Positions 32,314 through 41,951 of a stretch of 64,000 bases of DNA are shown here, in pieces; the stretch's first letter is position 1; every line of letters starts with the position of its first letter. This stretch comes from Prosthecobacter vanneervenii (GTDB taxonomy: Bacteria; Verrucomicrobiota; Verrucomicrobiia; Verrucomicrobiales; Verrucomicrobiaceae): assembly GCF_014203095.1 (NCBI RefSeq), contig NZ_JACHIG010000002.1:53695-117694 (forward strand), in the 5' to 3' direction. Made by a program: the position numbers and the translations under genes. The notes below the pieces were generated by a model. It saw only the letters and a list, made by a program, of their open reading frames with translations. It did not search any database and was not told the origin of the DNA.

Positions 32314-33378
32314 TCAGCGGCGGCGTTTGCCACGCTGTGCGCGGCTGTGCTTAACGATGGGATGACTGGCGTGCAGCACCTTGAATCCACCAGTTTCGAC
32401 CACCTTTTCCATCTGCGCAAAGGTCTCGGTGAGGAGGTTTTCATACGGGAGCTGGCGGTTGGCCACCAGCCAGAGATGGCCTTCCGGACGCAGGGCCTGC
32501 GCGGCGGCGGCGATGAACTTGAGCCCGATGAGGGGATCGGCCTCCTTGCCCTCGTGGAAGGGCGGGTTCATGACGACGGCATCAAACTTGGTGCGGTCAA
32601 ATCCTGCAGTGATGTCCTGCCAGTGCGGCGCGGCCTTGGTGCGTGTGGGCACCAGGCCGAGATTGCGCCGCGCACACTCAAAGCAGTCGGCATCGGCATC
32701 GTAGATGTCGAGGGAGTCGATGTCGTGACAGTGCCGCAGGAGATGATCGCTCAGGAAGCCCCAGCTGCAGCCAAAGTCAGCCACGTTTCCGGAGAGCGTG
32801 AGAGGCAGGTGCTTGGCCAGAAGGGCGGAGCCTTCGTCGATGCGGTCCCAGTTGAAGAGCCCTGGGCGCGACCAGAAGCGGCCTTCCAGGATGCGGCGCA
32901 TGGCGGCACCTTGGCGCCAGCGCTCCAGCATGTCGGCTTTCCAAGGTCTGGCTTCGTCCTTGGTGGCCCAGAAGACACGGCTGTGGTGCTTGGAAAGAGT
33001 GTCGGCATGTCCGGCCACCTCGCGCAGGTGCTGCTCGCAGCGTTTGCTGCCGGCGTCATTATGCACGGCGGCCATGAGCACGCCGCCAGGGGCCAGGTGG
33101 TCATGCGCACGGGCGAGATCGGCCACCATGAGATCGCGTTGCGGATCTGGGAGCACGAGCACGAGGTCAAAGAGGCCATGCGCCTCGCGCTCCACGCGAT
33201 GGCCTGCGGCCTGGAGCTGATTGGCAAAGGGCTTCCAGGTCTGCTGACAGACGAGGCGGCCCTCAAAGTGCTCTAGCGCGGGATGCGCCTGCGCACGGAG
33301 GAAAAGCACACGCCCCTCAGTGCTGATGTCTGGAGTAACGTCGAGGGCGAAGATGAGGGCGTCGAGAGCGTGGGACAT
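32314..33378 (-). CDS. rsmC: RsmC-like 16S rRNA guanine-N2 methyltransferase
   Basis: The product is 354 residues with two tandem Rossmann-type domains, as in RsmC. The catalytic C-terminal half starts around 165. It has the SAM-binding VADFGCSWGFLSDHLL, then LDIYDADADCFECARRNL, and the amino-methylation motif VVMNPPFHEG. The N-terminal half is a degenerate copy (LVLVLPDPQRDLMVADLARAHDHLAPGG), typical of the RsmC/RsmD-like family. Its product m2G1207 lies in helix 34 of 16S rRNA. It could instead be RlmG (23S), which shares the layout. It has an oppositely placed ABC transporter operon just upstream (22 bp). Confidence 0.85.
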   Translation of the reverse strand: MSHALDALIFALDVTPDISTEGRVLFLRAQAHPALEHFEGRLVCQQTWKPFANQLQAAGHRVEREAHGLFDLVLVLPDPQRDLMVADLARAHDHLAPGGVLMAAVHNDAGSKRCEQHLREVAGHADTLSKHHSRVFWATKDEARPWKADMLERWRQGAAMRRILEGRFWSRPGLFNWDRIDEGSALLAKHLPLTLSGNVADFGCSWGFLSDHLLRHCHDIDSLDIYDADADCFECARRNLGLVPTRTKAAPHWQDITAGFDRTKFDAVVMNPPFHEGKEADPLIGLKFIAAAAQALRPEGHLWLVANRQLPYENLLTETFAQMEKVVETGGFKVLHASHPIVKHSRAQRGKRRR

Positions 33379-33399
33379 GCAGGAAAGTGAAACGAAATA

Positions 33400-34569
33400 T
33401 CAAAGCGCCCACCGCAGCAGATGCGGCGCGGTGAGGGAGGAGATTTGCAGCAAAACGAGGCCGATGACCACAGCGACGATGCCGATGATGAGCACCTCGA
33501 GCACCTTGACCGTGATAAGCGAGACACGAGAGACGCCGACGTCTTCGAGGGTGGCGAATTCACGCGCACGCAGCCGGAAAGAGAGCGCAAAGACCAGCGC
33601 AGTGACGAGCAGTGCAGCCGTGGCAGTGAGGAGGAGCGCGCTGGCGGCAAAGCCCTCCAGCCGCACCAGTTGCGTGAGCAGCGCCTCCATCTCATCTCGC
33701 GGGCGGATGAGCTGCTGCTCTTTGGACCGGGCGTAGCGGCCTGCCAGCAGGGCCTCGGCCTTGGCATCCTGCGGCAGCACGATGATGGCGCTGATGGGAT
33801 AGGTGGAGACATCGCCATGAAAATGGAAGGAGGCGATGTTTTTGTCCGTGACCTCATTGAACATGCGCACGGCGGCATTTCCCACGATGTTGCCATCTTC
33901 CTCTTTCTTCAGCACCACGGACTGGTCCTTTTGCAGGTCGTCATGCCCATGCGAGCGGCCCTCGATGAGCCAGGCGGTTTTCAGGTCCACAAAGACAGCC
34001 TCGTCATCCGGTGTGCCGCTGGGGGCCAGAATGCCAGTGATGCGCATCTTCAGCGGATACACGCCCGCCATGTCAAAGGCCTGCTCGGGCGAGGAGAAAA
34101 CATGACCGCCGGGCTGCAGGCCGCGCTGCTTTGCGACGGTGGCTCCGAGCACGCAATCTCCCAGGCGGCTGAGTTGTTTCCCGGCAGAGAGGTGCAGACC
34201 GCGAAAGGTGAAGTACTCCAGCTCGGTGCCCACGATGGGCGCCCCCTGCGCCTGAAAGCGCACATGCAGCGGGATGGCGGCAGCCGAGTGATTTTGACGC
34301 AGCTCGGTCAGCACACCCACAGGCAGAGGCAGGAGATTCTCGCGCTTGAAATAGAGCGCGGTCATCATGAGGTCCAGCGCACTACCTCGCGTGCCCACGA
34401 TCTGCGGCGTGGCGGCGGCACGGGCGCGCAGCTCCTGCTGGGCGTGGGAGATGAGCACGCGCAGGCACAGCGGCAGGGCAAAGACGAGGCCCAGAGCCCC
34501 CGCGAGCAGCGCACTCTGCAGGCGGTGACGCAGCACGTAGCGCGCAGCCAGATGGAGTGCAGCTCTCAT
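33400..34569 (-). CDS. ABC transporter permease (FtsX/MacB/LolE family)
   Basis: The product is 389 residues. An N-terminal transmembrane helix (about 18-38) is followed by a large periplasmic domain of about 240 residues (FTFRGLHLSAGKQL, CVLGATVAK, then MRITGILAPSGTPDDEAVFV). Two or three transmembrane helices close the protein, in the order of FtsX-type permeases. The gene is coupled to the ATPase by ATGA at 34566-34569. Such transporters move lipoproteins, macrolides or peptides, or work mechanically. No substrate can be named from sequence, and no membrane-fusion partner is adjacent. Confidence 0.85.
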   Translation of the reverse strand: MRAALHLAARYVLRHRLQSALLAGALGLVFALPLCLRVLISHAQQELRARAAATPQIVGTRGSALDLMMTALYFKRENLLPLPVGVLTELRQNHSAAAIPLHVRFQAQGAPIVGTELEYFTFRGLHLSAGKQLSRLGDCVLGATVAKQRGLQPGGHVFSSPEQAFDMAGVYPLKMRITGILAPSGTPDDEAVFVDLKTAWLIEGRSHGHDDLQKDQSVVLKKEEDGNIVGNAAVRMFNEVTDKNIASFHFHGDVSTYPISAIIVLPQDAKAEALLAGRYARSKEQQLIRPRDEMEALLTQLVRLEGFAASALLLTATAALLVTALVFALSFRLRAREFATLEDVGVSRVSLITVKVLEVLIIGIVAVVIGLVLLQISSLTAPHLLRWAL

Positions 34570-35234
34570 GCGGCGGGCAGATCCTCCATGCGCAGGGTTT
34601 GGTCAAAGAGCGGCAGCAGATTGGGATCATGCGTGACCATGACGAGGCAGGCGCTGCGCTGGCGTGCATCCTCCAGCAGCATGTCCACCACGATGCGTCC
34701 ACGTGCCGGATCGAGCGATGCGGTGGGCTCATCGGCAAAGACAAACTGCGGCTGGTGCACCAGCGCACGCGCCACGGCCACACGCTGGCGCTCCCCCTGC
34801 GAGAGCTGGGAGACGCGCTTGTCCAGGTAGCGGTCGATGTGCAGTCGCTGGGTCAGGTCCTGCATCCTGGTGCGGGCAGTGACACCGGCATCACCTCGGA
34901 ACTGATGCGGCAGGAGGATGTTTTCAGACACCGTCAGGTAGTCGAGCAGGGCGAAGTCCTGGAAAACGAGGCCGATATGCTGTAGGCGGAAGGCGCGGCG
35001 TGCCTCGTGCGTCATGGCGCTCATCTGCGCAGCGCCCAGGCTGACCGTGCCTGCCGTGGGGGCCAGCAGCCCCGTGAGCAGTCGCAGCAGGGTGGACTTC
35101 CCTGCCCCGCTGGGCCCGGCCAGCGCCAGCGCCTTGCCTGCGGCCAGCTCCAGGCGCGGCAGATGCACACGGAAGTCCCCTGCCGGATAGGCAAAGCGGA
35201 GGTCGGAGACTTGAAGGCCGGTGGTGGCGGACAT
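34566..35234 (-). CDS. ABC transporter ATPase (LolD/MacB type)
   Basis: The product is 222 residues with complete ATPase motifs: Walker A GPSGAGKST (40-48), Q-loop VFQDFALL, signature LSQGE (144-148), Walker B FVFADEP with catalytic Glu169, D-loop SLD and H-loop VTHDP. Length and sequence fit the LolD/FtsE/MacB subfamily, whose partner permease is of the FtsX type, as found here. It is the first gene of this two-gene operon. Confidence 0.93.
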   Translation of the reverse strand: MSATTGLQVSDLRFAYPAGDFRVHLPRLELAAGKALALAGPSGAGKSTLLRLLTGLLAPTAGTVSLGAAQMSAMTHEARRAFRLQHIGLVFQDFALLDYLTVSENILLPHQFRGDAGVTARTRMQDLTQRLHIDRYLDKRVSQLSQGERQRVAVARALVHQPQFVFADEPTASLDPARGRIVVDMLLEDARQRSACLVMVTHDPNLLPLFDQTLRMEDLPAA

Positions 35235-35559
35235 GCAGGCCCATTCTTTAAAGAGACGCCGGTTGAATCCAACGAGAAAAAATCACCCGCTGGGTAGGTT
35301 GTGTAGAAAGAGGACGGCTGAAGAATGCGCGCGCATGATCACATAGCAGCGCGCAGCCCATCATCATTCATGAAAATTCGCGGCTATTCGCGCTCATTCG
35401 CGTTGGAGATCAAACGAGCGGGCGCTTCATCATGCGAACGCCTCTCCGCCAAACCGCCCGACCACGAGGACGCTCGTACGCCATGGTGTTTGCAGCACGC
35501 TGACGGACGGGCGGGCTTACGCCACACCCATCCCACGGGCCAGCATGCTGGCCCATTCT
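35235..35559. other. Intergenic stretch with a short direct repeat
   Basis: No gene is supported. The 16-mer GGCCCATTCTTTAAAG occurs at about 35238 and again at about 35549, at the two ends of this gap, each just past a CATGCAGGCCC or CATGCTGGCCC context. The middle has short inverted arms around CGCGGCTATTCGCG. The direct repeats could mark a past insertion; nothing mobile remains between them. Confidence 0.5.
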
Positions 35560-36801
35560 TTAAAGCAGCAATCCCGCGATACAAGCGGTGCAATAACACG
35601 CCAGCAGCCCGCCGGCCATGGCCTTGAGGCCGAGCTGGGCCAGCTCTCCGCGCCTCTGCGGGATCAGCGCGCCGATGCCGCCGATCTGGATGGCGATGCT
35701 GCCAAAGTTGGCAAACCCACACAGAGCGTAGGTGGTGATCTCCACGCTCCGTGGCGAGAGCGTGCTGCTCTGCTGGCTGAGGTGCAGGTAGGAGAAAAAT
35801 TCGTTCAAGACCACGCGCTCTCCCAGCAGCGCGCCCACCTGGCCGCACTCCGCCCAAGGCACGCCCATGAGCCAGGCGCAGGGCGCATTGATCCACCCGA
35901 GGATGAGCTGCATGGGCTGCGGTACATTCTGCCCAAAGGCACGCAGACCCAGCGACAGCAGGTAGTTAAAAAGCGCCACCACCGCGACAAAGGCGATGAG
36001 CATAGCCACCACATTGATGGCCAGCTTCATGCCGTCGCTGGCTCCGGTGCAGAGGGCGTCGATGCCGTTGGCGGTTTCGCGTTCGATGGGCTTGTTGGCT
36101 CCGTGCGCGGTCTCGCTCTCCTCAGTTTCCGGCAGCAGGATCTTGGACATCATCAGCGCAGCCGGCGCGCTCATCACGGAAGCCGTGAGCAGATGCCCCG
36201 CTGAGATGCCAAAGGACACATAGGCCGCCAGCACACCACCGGCGATGGTGGCCATGCCGCCCACCATCAGGCACATGAGCTCGCTGCGCGTCATGCGTGC
36301 GAGGTAGGGCTTGATCACGAGCGGTGCCTCGGTCTGGCCCATGAAGATATTCGCCGCAGCCGCCAGCGTCTCGCTGCCGCTGGTGCGCATGAGGCGACGC
36401 ATGACCCACGCGGCCTGCTTCACCACCCACTGCAGGATGCCGTAGTGGTAGAGAAAGGACGAGAGGGCCGACACGAGGATGATGGTGCCCGTGATCGTCA
36501 GCGCCAGGATGAGCCCGTTTCCTTTGCCAAAGGCCCCCTCCAGTGTGGTGGCCCCGCCCAGCGGTCCAAACACCAGCCCGATGCCCTCATTGGCAAAGCC
36601 CAGCAGGCGGCGGAAGACTTTGTCCATCAGCGCAAAGGCATCGTGCCCCATCTGCGTGCGCAGGATCAGCAGGCCAAACACGAGCTGCAGCCCCAGCCCG
36701 GAAAGCACCGCCCGCCACGGGAAAAGCCGCCGCTTCTCTGAAAGCGCCCACGCCAGCGCCACAAACACCACGAGACCAAGGAGACAGATGAGGCGGGACA
36801 T
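35560..36801 (-). CDS. Concentrative nucleoside transporter (CNT/NupC family)
   Basis: The product is 413 residues, with many hydrophobic helices. The start is at the ATG 36799-36801. Family landmarks are visible: FGLLILRTQMG and GFANEGIGLVFGPL near the N-terminus. Central landmarks are NIFMGQTEAPLVIKPYL and MTRSELMCLMVGGMATIAGGVLAAYV, and the C-terminus has ALCGFANFGSIAIQIGGIG. CNT proteins import nucleosides with Na+ or H+. No operon partner in the same direction lies within 100 bp. Confidence 0.93.
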   Translation of the reverse strand: MSRLICLLGLVVFVALAWALSEKRRLFPWRAVLSGLGLQLVFGLLILRTQMGHDAFALMDKVFRRLLGFANEGIGLVFGPLGGATTLEGAFGKGNGLILALTITGTIILVSALSSFLYHYGILQWVVKQAAWVMRRLMRTSGSETLAAAANIFMGQTEAPLVIKPYLARMTRSELMCLMVGGMATIAGGVLAAYVSFGISAGHLLTASVMSAPAALMMSKILLPETEESETAHGANKPIERETANGIDALCTGASDGMKLAINVVAMLIAFVAVVALFNYLLSLGLRAFGQNVPQPMQLILGWINAPCAWLMGVPWAECGQVGALLGERVVLNEFFSYLHLSQQSSTLSPRSVEITTYALCGFANFGSIAIQIGGIGALIPQRRGELAQLGLKAMAGGLLACYCTACIAGLLL

Positions 36802-36901
36802 TCGGTGTTAAGTTACAAGTTGAAGGTTCAAAGTTTCAAGTTGGGAGGCGCTCTCTCGATTCCATGCTGGACTTTCGTCATGCCCAGGAGCGTCCGCCCT
36901 T

Positions 36902-36931
36902 CCAAGTTTAAACTTGAAACTTTAAACTTGG
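36902..36931. terminator. AT-rich palindrome between lipoprotein and nupC-like gene
   Basis: Arms CCAAGTTTAAA (36902-36912) and TTTAAACTTGG (36921-36931) are perfect complements around an 8-nt loop. A related sequence (AAGTTGAAGGTTCAAAGTTTCAAGTTGG) lies at 36816-36844. It sits past the stop of the minus-strand lipoprotein gene, so it could act as terminator or belong to a dispersed repeat family. Confidence 0.5.
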
Positions 36932-36948
36932 AACTCCCCCCGCCCCTT

Positions 36949-37383
36949 TCACCGCCGGTCGATGTCCCAGCTGCTGTGGCTGACCTGGAAGGACTCGTCA
37001 AAACGGCCTTTTCCGGGTGTCCAGTCGGCAGGATAGCTACGCTTGACCATCTCGTGGTATTTTGAGGGATGATCTGGCAGCTGAAACGGCACGCTCGCGC
37101 TTTCAAAGATCTCTCTCGGTGTGCTGCTGAGAACGGTGGGCTTCACCTCCCAGTTCTTGCCATTGGGATAGTAAAACTGCTTGGACTCGCGATGGTAGTA
37201 GGCCTCAAAGCGTGGGTAGTAGGTGTAGTTCCCCGCACCGCCCATGCGCGGTGCCAGAGATGAAAGCCCAGGCGGGTAGCCGTAGCCAGGCGTGGGCAGG
37301 CCGTACTGGACATTGCAGGCGGTCATCCCCCCCAGGAGAGCGGTGCCAAAGACAGCGAGAGTACAGCAGCAAAGAAAGCGCAT
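36949..37383 (-). CDS. Lipoprotein of unknown function
   Basis: The product is 144 residues. A signal peptide leads to a lipobox (LGGMTAC, Cys about 23). The mature part is Tyr/Gly/Pro-rich (YGLPTPGYGYPPG) and then has a compact region with FEAYYHRESKQFYYPNGKNWEV and RSYPADWTPGKG. It probably faces the periplasm or cell surface. No family recognised; the gene is monocistronic between the nucleoside transporter and the divergent hydrolase gene. Confidence 0.7.
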   Translation of the reverse strand: MRFLCCCTLAVFGTALLGGMTACNVQYGLPTPGYGYPPGLSSLAPRMGGAGNYTYYPRFEAYYHRESKQFYYPNGKNWEVKPTVLSSTPREIFESASVPFQLPDHPSKYHEMVKRSYPADWTPGKGRFDESFQVSHSSWDIDRR

Positions 37384-37539
37384 CTCATACCCATAGCCAG
37401 CATATCCATTGCTGTAAAGACAAGCCGAAAGCCTATTAAAGCAGAGAAAAACATATATAAACAGAAAACTACTTATTGAATTTTAATTAATAACCTAAAC
37501 AATGACAATGCCCAATATTAAATACCTATTATATTCCCA

Positions 37540-39048
37540 ATGAGTCATAGCAGACATCTCTCGGCAGCGAAGCTTTTCACAATCAGCATGCTCCTGGCCA
37601 TATCACTAGGCATCAGCTCGTGCACCATCGTTACCGGCCCCCTTTCGCATTACACCCATAGACCGTGGCGCATGGACGCGCCCGTCATCCCCGTGACAGA
37701 TACTGTCTGCGTAAACGGGCAAAAGAAGGAAAAGAAAGTGGCCACGCTGGGCTTTGTGGAGTTTGACGACCAAGGGCAGCTTTGGCGGGACAACTACAAA
37801 AACAAAGACCCAAAGGATCCAGGCCACTCCGAGCTGGCTGTGGTGCTGAAGGCTCTGCGCGAGCGTGTGGCGAAAGGCCCCGTCCAGTTGGTCATCTTTG
37901 TGCACGGATGGAACAACAATGCCAAAAGTCTCGACGCGGGGAACCTGCAAAGTTTCCAGGAGACGCTCAAGAGCATCGCAAAGGTGAACCCCAATCCCTT
38001 TGGCGTCTTCATCAGCTGGCGTGGCATGGCCATGAGCTTCCCCACGCTGATCGATATTTACAATCGTGAGGCCGCCGCGCTGAAGATCGGGCAGTTGGAG
38101 GCGGCTGCCGCCATTGAGGCACTCTGCACCACTGCAAAGACGAATGAAAAAAGCCGTGTCATTGCCGTGGGGCATTCCCTGGGGGCCGTCATCCTGCTGC
38201 GCTCCGTGGCTCATACGCTGGCCACACAGATCGCCCAGGCTTCTGTGGAAGGCGCAGCCAAACAACCACGCTCTCATAAGCGCCCGTCAGTATCTCCCTC
38301 AGCCGACACCGTGGTGCTCGTCAACGCTGCAGACACCGCCGTGCAGGCATCCCAGCTGGTGCGGGTGATGCAGGACTATAAAGTCAGATTTGAGCGCAAC
38401 GGCAGGGAGGCACCGCTTCTCGTGAGCTTCACCTCGGAGGGAGACTGGGCCACCGGCTGGCTCTATTCAAGCGTCACCTGGATCAGCCGCTATCTGCTCG
38501 GCTCCTTCATGACGGCCTCATCCGGCGCCACCTCCAGCAGAACGCAGGCAAGTGCCACCGTGACCTCTGTAGGCTGGCATACCGCCATCCACAGCCACAA
38601 ACTGGAAAAGATCCCCTCCATGAGGCCAAAGCCCTGTCCGACCAACACCACGAAGGTGTGCGATGCGTCACTGGCCCAGCGTGCCGAGCAGCTCATGAAG
38701 GAGAACCTCCAGCCAGCTGGACCGAGAGATCCAGACGTCACCGTATGGCTCGATCCCAAAATGAATAACGGCAAGGGCGGCTCCGGCGTGCTCGAGGCCT
38801 ACCAGCTCGTACGCACGCCCGGTGCACGCAATCAGACCCCCTACTGGATCTTCCCGGTACCAAAGTTTGTTGTCTACAACCACACAGACGTCTGGAACCC
38901 AAATTTCATCGGCCTCGTCACCGCCATCCACAACGCAAGCCGTGATCACGCTGCAAGCGGCAGGAAATCAGACCCGAAAGCACCGCAGCCCCCCTCCAGG
39001 CAGCAGCCCATCATGAAAGGCCAGCTGTTTGCCCTCCCGCCTCAATAA
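37540..39048 (+). CDS. Lipoprotein alpha/beta hydrolase
   Basis: The product is 502 residues. A signal peptide with the lipobox-like ISLGISSC anchors it to the outer or inner membrane. The alpha/beta hydrolase core has VIFVHGWNNN (oxyanion-side strand) and the nucleophile elbow GHSLG (about residue 212-216). The late IHSHKLEK and TAIHNASRDHA segments may supply the His. The N-terminal 90 residues and the last 40 are specific to this protein. Substrate unknown; lipase or esterase activity is expected. The next gene, 18 bp downstream, is another lipoprotein hydrolase, so the two form an operon. Confidence 0.82.
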   Translation: MSHSRHLSAAKLFTISMLLAISLGISSCTIVTGPLSHYTHRPWRMDAPVIPVTDTVCVNGQKKEKKVATLGFVEFDDQGQLWRDNYKNKDPKDPGHSELAVVLKALRERVAKGPVQLVIFVHGWNNNAKSLDAGNLQSFQETLKSIAKVNPNPFGVFISWRGMAMSFPTLIDIYNREAAALKIGQLEAAAAIEALCTTAKTNEKSRVIAVGHSLGAVILLRSVAHTLATQIAQASVEGAAKQPRSHKRPSVSPSADTVVLVNAADTAVQASQLVRVMQDYKVRFERNGREAPLLVSFTSEGDWATGWLYSSVTWISRYLLGSFMTASSGATSSRTQASATVTSVGWHTAIHSHKLEKIPSMRPKPCPTNTTKVCDASLAQRAEQLMKENLQPAGPRDPDVTVWLDPKMNNGKGGSGVLEAYQLVRTPGARNQTPYWIFPVPKFVVYNHTDVWNPNFIGLVTAIHNASRDHAASGRKSDPKAPQPPSRQQPIMKGQLFALPPQ

Positions 39049-39066
39049 CCCCCGCCCCCACCTCCC

Positions 39067-40035
39067 ATGTCCCCGAGTCTCCCTTCATCCATCAGATGGC
39101 TGCTGCTCATCGCCCTGCCGGCCTTTCTCATTTGCTTTCTCTCCAGCTGCGGGTGCTGTGGCAGAGGCTCCTGCCACCCTAAAAACGCCCCCTGCATCTC
39201 CAGCTTTGAGGAAAGGCCGATCAAGGCGCACCGGCGCACCTACCCGGTGGACATCACCCGGACCGAGGGCCGCGTGGTGCTGCTCATGCATGAAATCAAC
39301 GGCCAAAGCCCCGGCGTCCTCTGGCTGGCCAAAGAGATGGCAGAGGCCGGATGCAAAGTATACGTGCCACGTTTCTTCGGCAGCTACGGGGCCAACCATG
39401 GCCTTCTCTACACCGTCTCGGTGCCCCTTTTCTGCCGGGACTGGCATTTCTTCAGCCTGACCGACACCGGCCCTATACGAAAAGAAGTGCAGGCTCTGAC
39501 CACCGCGATCGCCAAGGAGAATCCGGGGCGCAGCATCACCGTTATCGGCAGTTGCATGAGCGGCAGCCTGCCTCTGGAACTGCTGCAGCTCGACTGTGTG
39601 GACACGGCTGTCATCTGCCAGCCAGCCGTGCCCTTCCTGGCGAAATCTTCTGCTGCCAAAACATCCTTTGGGCTGCCTGAAAAGGTGATCGACCAGTCCA
39701 TCGCCACGCTGAAAAAGAACCCCAAAAAACAGCTCATCAATTTCAACTACCTCGATGACCACATAGGCGTCATCGAGCGCTGTGCAAACCTCGCCGAGAG
39801 AACGAAGAAGGCTGATGTAGCAAACCAGCACCACATGTTCATTGGCGCAGGCCCATGCCAGTCCACCTGCTGTCGCTCCTCAGACTGCAAGAAGCTGCCT
39901 ACAGGCGCAGCTCCCCTGATCACCTCCACCGCATCCGGGCACTCCACTGTCACCGGCGCGAAAGGCGAGGATCTGAAGATATTTCGGCAGCAGCTCTTCA
40001 AAGTGCTAGGCTTGCGCTCACCTGCCACGCCTTGA
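39067..40035 (+). CDS. Lipoprotein, dienelactone-hydrolase-like
   Basis: The product is 322 residues. The N-terminus has a signal and the lipobox LSSC followed by a Cys-rich stretch (GCCGRGSC). The alpha/beta fold shows VVLLMHEINGQSPG and the nucleophile elbow GSCMSG with Cys in place of Ser, as in dienelactone hydrolases. The later DDHIG and SGHSTV segments may provide Asp and His. It sits 18 bp after the other lipoprotein hydrolase. The additional cysteines (CQSTCCRSSDC) are unusual for the family and may form disulfides. Confidence 0.78.
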   Translation: MSPSLPSSIRWLLLIALPAFLICFLSSCGCCGRGSCHPKNAPCISSFEERPIKAHRRTYPVDITRTEGRVVLLMHEINGQSPGVLWLAKEMAEAGCKVYVPRFFGSYGANHGLLYTVSVPLFCRDWHFFSLTDTGPIRKEVQALTTAIAKENPGRSITVIGSCMSGSLPLELLQLDCVDTAVICQPAVPFLAKSSAAKTSFGLPEKVIDQSIATLKKNPKKQLINFNYLDDHIGVIERCANLAERTKKADVANQHHMFIGAGPCQSTCCRSSDCKKLPTGAAPLITSTASGHSTVTGAKGEDLKIFRQQLFKVLGLRSPATP

Positions 40036-40077
40036 TTGCCAATCTTGGGGCTGGCAGGTCTCAACCGCCCTAAAGAC

Positions 40078-40944
40078 ATGCCAGCCCCCAGCTCCGCCGC
40101 ACCACGCACCGTCCTTGTCACTGGAGCCTCCACGGGCATCGGCGCGGCCTGTGCGCGCACGCTGGCGGCGCGCGGCTGGCGGGTTTTTGCCGGAGTGCGC
40201 AAGCTGGCCGATGGCGAGGCGCTGGCCGCAGGCAGCGAGGGGCGCATCATCCCGCTGCAGCTTGATGTGACCAACCGTGACCAGATCCAGTCTGTGGTGC
40301 GGGAAATCAGCGCGCAGTGCGGCGAGGCCGGGCTGCAGGGCGTGGTGAACAACGCCGGGATCGCCCTGGCAGGGCCGCTGGAGTTCATGCCGCTGGATGC
40401 CTTTCAGCGGCAGTTTGACGTGAACGTCTTGGGCCTCGTGGCCGTGACGCAGGCGGTGCTGCCGCTCATCCGCAAATCACGCGGGCGCGTGGTGCTCATG
40501 GGGTCCAATTCCGGCTTCATGTGCGAGCCCTTTCTGGCAGGCTACGGCGCCACCAAGCACGCCGTGGAGGCCATCGCCGACTCCCTGCGCATCGAGCTGC
40601 GCCCCTGGGGCATCGAGGTGGCGCTGATCGAGCCCGGAGCCATCAAGACGCCCATCTGGAGCAAATCGCGCGAGGCCGCCGAGCAGCTCTTTGTGGGCAT
40701 GCCGCCGGAGTGCGAAAAGCTCTACGCCGCCCCCATTTCCGCGCTGCGCAAGATGGTGGAAAAGATCCCCTCCAGCGCCATCCCGCCCGAGCGGGTGGCA
40801 GGTGCCGTGGCCCACGCCCTGGAATCCCGCAGGCCTCGCACCCGCTACCCGGTGGGGCTCGACTCCATCGCAGGCTCCCTGCTCGTCCGCATCATCCCCG
40901 ACCGCTGGCTGGACTGGATCATCCGCAAGGTGATGGGGCTGTGA
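40078..40944 (+). CDS. Short-chain dehydrogenase/reductase
   Basis: The product is 288 residues from the ATG at 40078; a TTG at 40036 also opens the frame, just after the preceding stop. Classical SDR motifs are present: TGASTGIG (15-22), NNAG, a conserved Ser in LMGSNSGF, and YGATKHAVEAI giving the Tyr and Lys of the active site. The pair suggests NAD(P)-dependent oxidation or reduction of a hydroxy/keto substrate. The C-terminus has a basic amphipathic stretch (DRWLDWIIRKVMGL) that may lie on the membrane, as in retinol-type SDRs. Substrate unknown. Confidence 0.9.
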   Translation: MPAPSSAAPRTVLVTGASTGIGAACARTLAARGWRVFAGVRKLADGEALAAGSEGRIIPLQLDVTNRDQIQSVVREISAQCGEAGLQGVVNNAGIALAGPLEFMPLDAFQRQFDVNVLGLVAVTQAVLPLIRKSRGRVVLMGSNSGFMCEPFLAGYGATKHAVEAIADSLRIELRPWGIEVALIEPGAIKTPIWSKSREAAEQLFVGMPPECEKLYAAPISALRKMVEKIPSSAIPPERVAGAVAHALESRRPRTRYPVGLDSIAGSLLVRIIPDRWLDWIIRKVMGL

Positions 40945-41019
40945 GGGTACGGGCCCCCGGAGACTTCCTCATTTCCTCCATTTCCACGGGAGCGTGTACA
41001 CGCGCGAAGCCTGCCCATT

Positions 41020-41505
41020 GGAGAAACTTCTCCAATTTCTCCAACTTCTCCGCAGGGGTGTACACATGCCCAAGGTGGGTAGGGCGGCTGGTCCTCCAGC
41101 CGCCGGGGTCTGTCGCACGGAGGCCGCCCCGGTGAGACAGCCACAGCCTGCCGCCCGCAGACTTCCTCATTTCCTCCATTTCCTCACCAGGGGGTACACG
41201 CACACCGCCCACTCATCAGAGAAACTTCTCCAACTTCTCCAATTTCTCCGGAGGGGTATGCACAAGGCGGAGCTGCTGGAGGAGTGGGATCGTCCCGATC
41301 CCACACGCCCACGCATCGCCCAGCGCCTGCGCGTGTCCAACACATCACACTGCTGAGCTGCTGAGCTGCTGAGCGCACAACCCCACCCAATCCATAAACC
41401 CACCCCATGGACCGGGGATCAAGATGATCTCCCTCCGGCGGTGGGGCGAATGCCCAGCGGAGAAACTTCTCCAACTTCTCCAATTTCTCCGGAGGGGTAT
41501 GCACA
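41020..41505 (+). repeat. Dispersed family A/B repeats, copies in direct orientation
   Basis: Family A copies at 41020-41067, 41218-41263 and 41459-41505 read GGAGAAACTTCTCC, then three TTCTCC words at 9-nt spacing and a GGGGTRTRCACA end. The first copy swaps the order of two words. A family B copy (GACTTCCTCATTTCCTCC then a GGGGGTACACGCACA end) lies between, at 41160-41206, with another at 40962-41001. Both families share a pyrimidine-rich body and a GGGGT...CAC end. Confidence 0.85.
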
Positions 41506-41951
41506 CAATACTGCCGGTGGCGGAATGCCGCAGGCTGTCATCTCGGAAATCAGGTCATGAAAATGCCATCAGCCATCTCATGCTGACCATTGATGGCAGC
41601 CAGTGGTAGAATCTGTCTTTTGGCACACCTTGGAACAGATGTAACACACGGCAGTGACAGGCAGAGGTAAAACAAGTCAGGTCATGGCACCATGAAACCA
41701 TGCTGGCCATCAACTCGTAGAAAACCATTCTTCCAGCATTCTACTGATGAATGGAATGCCACCATCAAAACATCCTATACCATGATTAACCATACCTGGA
41801 ATACGATGAACAGATCTGGCAACGGAGCGCATGAACGTGATGCTGGCAGCCATGAGTCTAAAATGGGGTAAAGAGAGTGATAGCCCGCCTCACGCTCCGT
41901 GCCGCAGCAGCCATAGTTGGAGGGGGGCATCTTGCCCCCGGGAAGGGCCAT

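Noticed and set aside
33421-34830. 469-codon plus-strand frame opposite the ABC permease
   Set aside because: The minus strand has the FtsX-type permease coupled by ATGA to its ATPase.
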